This document shows positions 51,201 to 63,200 of a stretch of 64,000 bases of DNA, in pieces (positions within the stretch are counted from its first letter, which is position 1; each line of letters begins with the position of its first letter). A program made the translations under genes and the position numbers. Below the pieces are notes generated by a model. That model did not search any database. It saw only the letters and a list, made by a program, of their open reading frames with translations, and had not been told where the DNA came from. The stretch is from Ascaphus truei (Eukaryota > Chordata > Amphibia > Anura > Ascaphidae): NCBI GenBank assembly GCA_036426205.1, contig CM071573.1:41622106-41686105 (forward strand), read 5' to 3'.

Positions 51201-54200
51201 TCACCCATGTGCAGCAACGGTCATCCGACAAACCTGAAGCGGATATAACGACATCTACTGCATAACACGGCAGTTCCTCCTGCACCACTTGAAGGATTGT
51301 GATGGAGCATTGCTGTCCTAGTAGAAGCTTTCTGACATCTACAAGGCATTCTGGGGTCCACCCATATGGAGGAACAACTACATTGGCCACGAAGCACTTC
51401 ATGACCTGTGGAAACCCAGAAGACCCGGTCACAGGAGCCAAATTCAGGACGTGAATATGAAGACGATAAAACAATTGGGGTGCCAAGAGGGAGATAATTT
51501 TTTGGGGACACGAGTGATGACTTGACCGAACATTCATTCAAAACGTTGGTAATGTATCCCTGTATCATGGGACAGCAAAGATGCAATACATTAGAGATCC
51601 ATTAACAATTGGACAAGCAGGGACAGAACACATGGTGCAAGTTTAAATATAGTGTAAAGCTTGAAATTGTATTAAAATTGATGCTGACTACCCTACAACC
51701 TTCAGTAAGACTTCTCCCTCCTCACAAAACAAAGTAAATAAGTAATAACAGGGAAATAAGTATTAGCCTCACAGCAGGAGGGGTCAGTTCAACATCCTTG
51801 TGCATTTGCTGCAGATCATCCACTGCTACGGTCTCTTGATTCCCGAAGTCTAGATACAAGACCTGGGCGTTTTTCTTTGGCACATCAATATCCTGCACCA
51901 AAACTCTGTACCAGTTCTATGAGAGAATGGAGAGCAGCAATCACCAAAGCTCCAGAGAATAAGGATTTACATCTCAGCCAGCTCTTATACTTAACGCCAA
52001 GGTTACTACAAAGCACTGATTCAGGTCCACAGCTTCACAAACCACCACTTGCCCAAGAGTGTTAAGAGTCTACCCCGGAGAGTCCCCTTACATGGAAACA
52101 TGGGGTTCCTGGAGTTGTAGGTCTGCTCCGCAAGTAATACCAATTTACTAAAAACATTGTAGCAAAAGAAGTGCAGTGTGTCTATATTTGGGGGGAGGTT
52201 TGTGTGAGAGAGCTGGGGCAGAGTAATGTTATGAGCCTTATCATACATATAGCATGTTGTTCCCATACTGAATAAGATTTTGGAACCACTATTACAAAGT
52301 ACTGTAATCCCATATCAAAACCCTGCTGTGCATTATATATTAATGAACCTTATTCAATAAATGAAGCAGTTTCCCTGCGCTGGAGAAGATTTAAGCCACA
52401 CTCATTTGAATGAAGCAGATCTCTTCTCCAGTACTGGGAAGTGCCTTCACAGGATATTGAACAGCGGCCTATGACCGATATCAGAAAAGGAACAAGATCT
52501 TTCTAACAAAAGGTAGGCACTCTATACAAATGCATGGCCCACACTGGCATGTCAGAAACACTAAATACATAACATGCATTTTATAGTTCAGAAATGCAGA
52601 GCAATCCATTACATTTTAATGGTCAGTATTACCTTGTCCTGGTTATACGTAGCCACACAAATCTCCCCTGTGGCAGGCTTATAACCTTTTTTCAAGTTCA
52701 GCGTGTTGGTGTAAATGTCTTTCAGTTTGGCTGTGACTTTGCAGAGAGATTCCACCGTTTCTGCATTGTGAACCTGCACAAAGAACTTACTTGGGCTTGA
52801 AAATTCCAGGACACAACCCTAAAAAATATAACGGAAAGGAAACAAAAACCAACATTAAAAAGGAAACTGTTCAAGGCCGCCTTCCTTCTGCTCACTTTGT
52901 CTCGACAGATCTCTGTAGAGTTTGGAAAAAGGCACTTGGCTCACAAAAAAGTGAAGCCATATTAGTTTTCTCCCGTATATTTTAAAGGTGTCACCTAACA
53001 CCCAACAGTTTGCCCTCATAAGGTCAGCTAAGGCAGGAATGAGTAGCGAATGAGTAGCGGCGGCGGTGAATGAGTAGCGGCGGCGGTGAATGAGTAGCGG
53101 CGGCGGTGAATGAGTAGCGGCAGCGGATCTAACAGAAACCTCGTCCCTAGGCAGCTTCATTGGCCGGACAGAACTGACGTGGCAAGTCAACATAATGTGC
53201 CACAGACCATAGCTAGCCTGCCGAATACCAGTTGGCAGGCTAATTATTTCGTGCATTTGGGTTCTTTGGAAATTATGGCACTGTTTTTGTCAATCAAGTG
53301 TGTCTTTAGCTCACTCAATGTCCACATAAAAAGGTCGACAATTTTCAATGACATCTCACACAAGGAACCGAGGAACATGAAACCGTTCACTCGTCAGTTT
53401 GTTATATTTGTACAGGAAAAGAACCAGGCACTTACCTTGAGTATTAGATCAATAGGTGCTTACAATACAGCAATAAAATCAACAATGGCTCTCCTTCAGG
53501 TGTTTAGAGACAGCCTTTAGATCCCTTCTGCTTCAACCCCAATAAAGGGATAATTCAGAGCCCTTACACAGAAGCAAAAAAACAGACAAAATAGGGGGAG
53601 CATGGGATTAGAGAAAAGTGCAATATACAGACGGTATGCAGCTAACAATATTCAGGTGTGATGGACAAGGGGCAAAGTCCACAGGATAATAATATACTTA
53701 CACGGCCGTGTGTAAGCAAAAATATTGATTGGTATCTGTGGTAGATAAGTTCTAGCCCATCCGAGCGCTGGTACAAGCGAGTCAATAAAGTATAACAATA
53801 TATATACTCACACGGCCCAGTGTGAGTAATGGTGAAGGGTAGGTATCTTTGGGGTTAACTTAACCCATCCAAATGTAATGACTGGACATGGGAGACTGCC
53901 CTCGAGCGAGACTTCAACAGGAACTCACTTCCCGGTTTTTACCGTCAAGCAAGGTCTCTCCCCGATGCCGTGATGAAGGGGGACAAGTGAGGCACGATTT
54001 CAGTTTGGGTTAAAAAGTGACATTTATTCAAACTCACATACACAAATAGTGAACCCCTGGCCTTCCCACGTAGCCCAGGATCAAGCTTCCTCAGGCGAAA
54101 CGCGTTGCTCGATCTAGTAGCTGTTTGTTTCCCACGGAGGCTTCCGTAGCCAGATCGCAAAGCCGCCATTACAGCCGAGCAGGGCAGTTCCATCTTCCTG

Positions 54201-57200
54201 CACCCCGGACGCGGGATCGGAGTAACTGGTTGCTGAAGCTTGATCCTGGGCTACGTGGGAAGGCCAGGGGTTCACTATTTGTGTATGTGAGTTTGAATAA
54301 ATGTTACTTTTTAACCCAAACTGAAATCGTGCCTCACTTGTCCCCCTTCATCATGGCATCGGGGAGAGACCTTGCTTGACGGTAAAAACCGGGAAGTGAG
54401 TTCCTGTTGAAGTCTCGCTCGAGGGCAGTCTCCCATGTCCGGTCATTACATTTGGATGGGTTAAGTTAACCCCAAAGATACCTACCCTTCACCATTACTC
54501 ACACTGGGCCGTGTGAGTATATATATTGTTATACTTTATTGACTCACTTGTACCAGCGCTCGGAAGGGCTAGAACTTATCTACCACAGATACCAATCAAT
54601 ATTTTTGCTTACACACGGCCGTGTAAGTATATTATTATCCTGTGGACTTTGCCCCTTGTCCATCACACCTGAATATTGTTAGCTGCATACCGTCTGTATA
54701 TTGCACTTTTCTCTAATCCCATGCTCCCCCTATTTTGTCTGTTTATTATATTTGTAAACTGAACTATACTAGTATCTAATGTGAACATTCACAGCTGGTG
54801 TCTATTGTTGTACCATTCCATTATGTTTCTATAAATGACAGAATAAAATAACAAAGCAATTTACTTTGTGTGCAGCAGATCGGCCTATTATTGTTACACT
54901 AACTGCACCTGTATCTTCATCCCTTCTTTCAGTCCGGATTCCTTTAAATCTGAGACTGTGATTTTGTTCATAACATCCGGATACGTCTTGGTATTACCAA
55001 CAGGAGAATATTCAACCTGACAGGAGACAGGGTAGAAAGGAATGAGTAACACAGACGCCCATAGTGAATCCTTCAGCCAAGAGCAGTTATTACAGCAATT
55101 GTTTAAACTAGCTCAATTTCCCCAGAGAATGGGATATGAACCATAAGCAAATCAAACGTGTGTACTTTTACTAATCCCCCACTGCGCTATAATGCCGCTT
55201 ACAAAAAAAGAAGACAAAGGTTAATAACTGAACATTAATTGGATATAGAGTCCAAGGGATGCCTGACCGCCAGCAGCTGAAAAGCCAGGACCGTGTTGAA
55301 TGAAGTGTGGGAGATGTCATGCACTTCTCAATGCTTTAGCTTCCTCTTTTGTCAGAGTGTCCAAAAAAATATCACTCCCCTCTTGCCCAATGGGTGGCAT
55401 CTTTGTTCTGACAATCACAACACTAAACACACACATTTATATTTTATTTCTTGTTAAAATATGGCTCTCAGCTAATATGCAAACAAGCTTCCGATTGCCG
55501 AGCAGCGCATAATACCTGCACTTCCAAATATCAGTCACAAGATCATTGCTAGCGCCGCACGTCCTTAACCCATGATTAAACTCTAATCTAGAGCAGTGAT
55601 TCACAACCAGGGTTCCGCGGAGCAGTCCCAGGGGTTCTGCCTAGCCGCCCGCACTCAATGCGCGGTGCAAAAGTCTAACCCCCCCCCCCAGGGTCCGCTC
55701 TCAGGACTGCATGAGGGTAGGAGCACGCTCTAGTAGTGCAGCACTTCCAGTGCCTGCTGCTAGCTAGCACGTGCAGTCCTCCACCGCCTCCTGCGAGATC
55801 CAGGGTGGCGGAGGGTGATGTGAGATACGGGGGAGAGAGGGGGGGTTGAGAAGAGTGAAGTGAGATGCAGGGGGGTGGGTGTATGAGGATGATGATGGGT
55901 GCTGGGGGAGATATGAGATATGATGATGTTGGATTTTACCTGTGCGGCCTGATTTTTTTAATATGTATTGGGGGTGGGGATCTTTAAAATGTATTGGTGG
56001 GGCATTTTTAATATGTATTACTGGGGGCAGGTATTTTTATTATGTATTGTGGGGTGGGGTTATATGTATTTAGGGGTGTGAGTTTTTTTGTTGTGTGTTT
56101 TGTGGGGGGGGGGATTAAGTGAGAGTAAGGTAATTGACGGAAGGTTGGGGCGAGTGAGAGGAGGGGGGGTGAATGAGGAAAAGAGGGAGAGTGAGACGGA
56201 GGGGAGAAAAACATGCGAGGCGGGAGGGAGGAGGGGGGTGTGGGGGGAGAGAGTGAATGAGACAGAGGGGCGAGGAATACATGTGTAGAGGGTGGGAAAT
56301 AGAGGAGGCTTGTGAGGTGTGAAATGAACCTAATATGTATCAGCCAGATAGGGGTTCCCCGAGATTTTTCAAAATACTTCCAAGGGTTCCTCCAAGCAAA
56401 AAAGGTTGGGAATCACTGGATTCTAGAGAATAAAAGGCAACCCTCGTACAGATTAAACTAAAATGTGACACTAAATGTGCTCATCTGCTAACCCATGATC
56501 TTCATATCTGCAACTAAAAGATGCCGTTTATTATCAGTATGGAATGTTTCATTTTTTATTAAGGAAACGTAGTCATACAGAAGGCAAAAACAGATTTTTC
56601 AAACTTTTTAAAATGTAGGAAAAAAAACAATACCATCAGTAATCAAATAGACCAGTGTTTCACATGGCTTATGTTGGATACTCTGCAGCTAAGCAAAATG
56701 TTTTCTCCAGCAGCCAAATCTGTTCCAACAATTACAGTCACTTCCTGAAACATCATTACCTTTGGACATATGTTCCGCTCACCAACATCGCTGGGAGATT
56801 TGCTACGATTCTGCTGTTCTCTGAAAGCAAAGCAATTATTTCTTAAAGCAGCAGTCGAAACTTATTATACACCACCCCCCCTTAATATGTGCATCAATAC
56901 AATCCACACAATAAGTAATAAGCCAAGTTATCGATCAGCGAAGATTAGGCTCGAGGGTCCCTAAGTGCAGCAGAAGTGGAGGACCAAAAATGGAAAGTTC
57001 TGTGGGGAAGATCATGTGACCAGGCAGTCACTAGATACAATTGGTGCACTGCTAGAGGGGACAGGGCTCAAAAAGGGGTGTGCCAGAAAGTTTCAGAAGA
57101 GGAAGGTAACTGATTGCTTTAGAAACAAAAAAAGGCTTGTTACATAATATATTAAAAAAGTCAGATTTTTTTTTTTTTTTTTTTAAATGCTACAAATATT

Positions 57201-60200
57201 TTCTCATAGTACAGAACTGATTTAAAATAAACCAGACCTGTGATCCATGGTTTGCTGGGGAAAGGGGTCAGAGAGATTACAGAACTGGCTATTATTAAGA
57301 TAAAAGCGCTAGAGCAGCGGTGCGCAAAGTGGGGGGCACAAGATTTGCTGGGGGGTTTACAGAGGCCCCCGCGCGCTTCCCGAAGGCATTTAAATTAATG
57401 CCATGGGAGCTGCAGGACCTTTAAACTTTACTTACCTTGATTCAGACGCTCCTGGTGAAGCGTTGCCATGGCAACGTGGCGTCATGTGCCATCACGTGAG
57501 GAGAGGGGGAAAGCCAGCAAGGGGTTGAAGGGGAAAAAGATTGTACCCCCCTGAGCTAGAGTAATAAGTGTCCCTTATGGATAACAGGTATGACATGTAG
57601 CATACAGAGTAAAAACTTGGACCTATAAAGATGTTCTCACCCCCCTGATACACCCTGTTATGTCGGGTTTATTATTTAATTGACTTATTGTCTGTTGTCA
57701 AAATTGTTCCCATCAAAACCTGAGGAAGCAATTAGCGAAACGCGTAGTTCCCTGCTGGTGTGTGCAAAGACGTGTCCACCATCAGCCACAGTCTCTCCAG
57801 AAGTTCTCCACAATCGGTCCTGCGGTCAGATGTGGTCTGCAGGGTTTCACCGTGAGTGTAGTTTGTGACGGAGCACAGCAGGAGGGCCTCCAGGGTGTCA
57901 CCGTGAGTGTAGTTTGTGACGGAGCACAGCAGGAGGGCCTCCAGGGTGTCACCGTGACCTGGAAGACTCCCGTAGTTGAACTGTGCTTTTCTGAAGTGTG
58001 AGTGCTTTTATGTTTTGTGCGGCTTAATAAATTGTATACAACTTTGACGTGCGCCTCTTCCCTATTTACACTGCGTGCTGTTCCCCTCTCTGCGCGCCCC
58101 CCGCCTCTTACCTTGCCTCCGGGATCGGCATCATGACGTCACATTGCATGACCTCACGGCGTCATTTGAAGCCACGTTGCCATGGCGATGTCTACAGAAG
58201 CAAGGTAAGCAAGGTTTACAGAGGCCTTCACCGCATCCCCGGCCCTTCTGGAAGCGCCGGGGCCTCTGTAAACACCGCGCCCCCCCGCAGTGAATCTCGC
58301 ACCCCCAGTTTGTGCACCGCTGGTCCAACGCCCCCTATTTTATGTATCCCATTTGAAAAATGTTAATTAAAAAAAATAAGTTGGGGGGAGGGGGGGGGGG
58401 GGGAAAGGGGGCGAGAGAAACAACATGTAGGGATATTGCTTGGTCTGCAGCTTTAATCCACAATGTCACTTCTTCACATCTCCTTACGTACTAGCAAGCA
58501 GATTTCACTGAAATGTGGGATTCTCTCTGAACACATTTGCCACGCTTGGTTATTCCAACACAATGCAGAGTGGAAACACTACAGACACGAGATCCGGACA
58601 AAGGGAATAAAAAACAAAAAAGCAGGCCAGGAGTACAATATGATCGTACTATTCACTAATAGGAGTGGCAAAGTTTCCTATTGGAGATTTAATAGATTTA
58701 CATAAATGCACAACAAATATGCTTTCAAAATTATATATTATCATTTGTATAGGTGACTTATGTAGGATACTTTACCTCTGTATTTCAAGTACTAATAACT
58801 AAACTGTAAACTCTTGGATCCTTGTTTCAATGTCTCCATATGGGAGGAGAACCAGCTTGTGATAAGAGGGGAACATTGGCAGTAACAAGATTCCATGTAG
58901 CAGTTACCATCAATTGTGCTTATCTGCATACGTACACATGTATAAATAGGTACAGTAGGTTGAGAGCAAAATCCCTATTACCAGGGACAGGCTGTACATA
59001 TTTCTTCTATCCCAACAGTTTTCTCTAGGGGGCGAAAAAGAAGCAATTTCTGCTTGCAAAACGAGAACATGTTCCTGGCAATCAGGAGACGGTAATGCCC
59101 TTAGCAGCAGTAATCAAGAGAGCGTGTGGCTAGAGAACACAAAAGCAAGAGTGGCATGACCAAGCATTTAAAATTGCCCTCCTTCTCTACACCAAGACTC
59201 AGCCTTCACAGTGCTGCCCGGGTCCTGGTTTGGAATCACTAAAACCCTTACTCACGGTGTAACCGGTTTGCATATGACAGAGTGCACCGACCAATCTTTT
59301 CTCTGGCACTCCACAGAGCAGTAGTAGGTTTGTTTGCAGTGGGAACACCTTCTTGAACCTGGAAAAAACACCAAAAATAATCATTATAATGGCATAAACA
59401 AATTATACAGTGTATTCCAATAAAGGCCACTTTCAGGTATGTTATACAGTATTATAAGGAACATTGAAGTGTAACGAAATGATATACATTATGTAAAGCA
59501 GAATACTGTCGTTTCCAAAAAAGTACAGTACCCAGAATGCGACTATTAGCCACAGCGTCACTCGTCGAGACACTTGGCCGCCACTGTTCCGCTGCTGACA
59601 GTTTCGGCCCCGGCAGCAGGCAATTAGCATTGGGATTAGGGGTTAAGGTGGTTTATGGGGTACTTAAAGTTAGGCTTTAGGGTAACAAGTTAATGGGGTA
59701 AGTGGTTAGTAGACACATTACGTTCGGCGGCAAGATATCCTAGACTGTTATAGTGTAAGGAACATTGATGTGTACACAATTCTAGGCATTCTGTAATGCA
59801 GAATTACTTTCTCGTTTCCCCCTCAAAAAACAAGAAAACCCACTGAAGTGATTACATACTGGAGAAAAAAAAAAAAAAACTATTTACCATGCAAGCCGCA
59901 GTTATGGCAGCTGGTGGGCTGTGACATTGGCTTCACAGGGGTGAAGATTTTTGGGTTGTTATCCATAGTCAGGGAGTTTTTAGAGAAAGATTGTGACCTT
60001 TTCTGCTGTGAGAGACGCATCTTCACATCCACATCTTGGCCCTGAATAGGAGGGAGTTTTGTAAATTAGTTGCAACTTTACACACGGTCAGCACGGCAAG
60101 AACAAGACTGAGGGACGGGGACACAAAATATTGCACTTAGTCGAAACCACGGAAAGTCCTGTGCAACTCAGGCGGCTTTTACTTGCATGCTAAAAGTACA

Positions 60201-63200
60201 AAATACTACATCCGAAGCACCAGACTATAAAATTCAGACCCCTTGTGCAGTTGAAATAGTTAAAAATATATGGTCTCAATTTTTTAAACGGTTCATCAAT
60301 TCCTTAGGACTGGAGATGGAAAATAAAGAAAAACCAGACGATGGTGAATCCCATCCCAGAGTTTGATTACCCCAAACATTCCAGCTTCCCTGTTGTCTTG
60401 TGCGGATGAGTTTCCGCGTCAGGGCCACCGCCTTTGTATCTTCCCCGTTATATATTTCACACAACTGTACAAGGTTTTTTTTTTTAAATTTTATTTGGAA
60501 TAAAAACAAAAATTACAAAGTAAACCCTAAACCAGGGATGGCCAACTCTAGTCCTCAAGGGCCACCAACAGGTAAGGTTTTCATTATATTCCTGCTTCAG
60601 CACAGGTGGCTCAGTCATTGACTGAACCCGTGCTGAAACAGGAGTATCCTGAAAACCTGAGCTGTTGGTAGGCATTGAGGACTGGAGTTGACCACTCCTG
60701 CCCTAAATGTATTTATTGTACCCCGCTGTGATACATGTAGATGGAATATTTAATTTCCCTTGCCCCATCCCCTCTATTTGCTGTTCCCATTAATAAAGTG
60801 CAAAAACTAAAATTAAAAAAAATACATAAGCTGGCGCTGGAACACAGAAGTCGCCCAATATACTTAAGAGCAGTTTCAACTACTTGTGTGTGTTGTTTTT
60901 TCCCCACAGATAGGAAGCAGGGTAATTTCAGTTCTGGGAACCCCTTGCTTCCCGAGCTACTTACCGGGGAAGGTGCTGCTGGTACAGTCCCCCGCTAATG
61001 GTAACAAAAAGGAAGTTTAAATTATCTCCAGCACCATGCGGGCCAAAAGGAAGCCGCAGTCATTACCATTGGCCCATGTGACACGGGGGGTTTTAAACAT
61101 CCATAAAACAGCCGGTAAAGTGCTGGTACGTGTTTCAGGAACCAGGGGGTCTCCACTGCGGAAATAACCGTGATTCAGCTCCAGCGACCCCCCTCATATA
61201 CTCTCTCTCCTCACTGCAGTGCAAGACGCAGTATGCGGTTTCCCAGGAGCCGCAGGGAAAACCACACAATATTTGCCTACTCTGTTACAATAAAGGAGCC
61301 GGCGCTGCTGGAACAGTTCCCCAGCTGCCGCTTTCACTTACGGAGTTCAGGTCGCCCATGGGGGAGGTGGTGACAGATGAACCGTTCCCGTTTTCCAGGC
61401 TCTCTGTGAATTTTCCTGGGTGCAGGTGGAGAAAGTTGGAAACAAGACAATACAACAATTCTAATGATCTGTTGACATTGAATGGCAGATGAATGGAATT
61501 CATTGTCCATGACCGTTAAAGCCACATTTTGCTTCTAAACCATCGCATACTTTTGTGTTTGGTTTATAAAATGTAGCAAACTAGCTTGTCACTGGGTGCC
61601 TCGGTTATATGTAGCTCCTTGTTTTGTTTCATTTTGTTGGGCTTCTTCACTATTAAGAGCCTGGGGGGGGTGCTCAACTCCAGTACTCAAGGGCCACAAA
61701 CAAGGGTCAGGATTTCAGGATCTCAGCTTCAGCACAGGTGGCTCAATCAGTGCCACCTGTGCTGAAGCAGGGATATCATTACAACCTGACCTGTTGGTGG
61801 CCCTTGAGGACTGAAGTTCCCCACCCCTGTAGTAGAGGAATATAAAATAGGAGGATTGCTGCTGAGGTAGTGAAGTTCCAGATGAGAAATGGCAGTCTTA
61901 AAATCACTGAGTAATAACGAAATAAATACATTGGAAACTAATTGGCGAGTCTAGAATAAACTGGGGGTCCCAATGGGGGGCAAACTGGGGGTTCCAATGG
62001 GAGGCCAAAACAAAAAAATTGCAACATCAAGAGATGTCGGGGACCACTATAAGCACCCAAAGTTCAAGTAAGAATAATAAAGTTAAACCCTGTGCAAGAT
62101 TGCTGCTTATGGGGTTTAAAGCACAAGAAATATGAAACATTTGTAAGACCCTTCCAGGAACCACAAGAAACAAAATCAGCCAAGCTGCGCAGAGCAATAC
62201 CAGTTCGAAATGCAGAACAATCGAGTGAGAAAATTGCTAACCCTGTAGAATGAATGTAGCTGGACAAACAAGGTGTTGCGTTGCTGTTGTGCGGGAGAGT
62301 AGAAAGCACATGTTGCATTGCACATACCTACAAAACTGTTTAATTGTACCCAGAAAAGAAAAAAAAAAAAAAAAGAGACAAGACACAGAAAGAGGATCGA
62401 GGTGAGGCTGGTTTGTTATGGCACTAGTAAAAATTCAGAGCCCTGAGAGTGATTTGCAGTATTTGTCTACATCAGAGATTAGCGTCCGTGGTACTGGTCT
62501 CACACCAGGAGACAGCTGTACAATTACATGCATTATTACTGTGCCTAACAAAAGCAAAGATACTTTCACAAATGTCTCGTGCCAGACTCCCCTTCCTGCA
62601 CCTCTACAGATCAGGTTCATCTCACACAGATCAAAGGATTGTCAGGTATAAATGTGTTGGGAATTCGCAAGCTAGCCCATCTTCGGGACATACAGCCGTA
62701 TGTGCGGATCTCACGCTTGCTATTTTCTTAATTAAGTATTCAGCATTGCACTTCAAAAGTAAAAAGAAATATTCATTTTCTCGATAGAAAAAAAGATTCA
62801 ACGTGGTAACCCTGATAGAATAATATGAAACTGGAAATATATCCCCTGCCCCCTCCATGCTTCGTTTCTATACCTCTAGCCTCCCCCTAATTTCTGAACA
62901 CCTAGCCTCCCCTTGTAATTTATGTACCCCTAGCCTACCCCTCCAATTTCTGTACCACTTATTCTTGTGCAGCTCCCATTGTTTATTTTGTTACCGATTT
63001 ATTCACAATGTCTGTTTTTCACTTTAGTTTTCCCTGCTGACTGATTTTCTTAAAACTATACAACACCAAAAATAGCATGGCTGCTAAACCCGTCACTTTT
63101 TAAACCTCAAAATCTCATCAGCAGGGTCATCCTTACCTGCTGTAAGAATGTATGTTAATGTTTATTGGCTTTTGTCCTCCAACCCTATAGTACAGTACTA

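Larger units (their letters stand above)
56843..58456. mobile_element. composite TTAA-ended transposon family F, copy 2
   Basis: TTAAAGCAGCAGTCGAAAC at the left and TGGTCTGCAGCTTTAA at the right, with TGACCAGGCAGTCACTAGAT, GGTGCACTGCTAGAGG and TTCTCATAGTACAGAACTGA shared with 46468-47139. It is interrupted by a family C element (57315-57553), a 51-bp tandem repeat and a family C right half. It ends 22 bp before exon 5 in transcript order. Confidence 0.7.

Noticed and set aside
50842..51233. Reading exon 9 as one long exon running on through the intron (231-codon frame)
   Set aside because: A good donor TTCAG|GTTTGT ends at 51234 and the next exon (50386-50300) continues the TDRD1 sequence in phase; the extension runs into a hAT-like MITE.
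55320..55412. Open stretch after TTGTGATTGTCAG reading [20 protein letters not shown] as a TDRD1 exon between exons 4 and 6
   Set aside because: It enters in the right phase but has no phase-0 donor before its stop; 56760-56820 fits both phases and has better splice sites.
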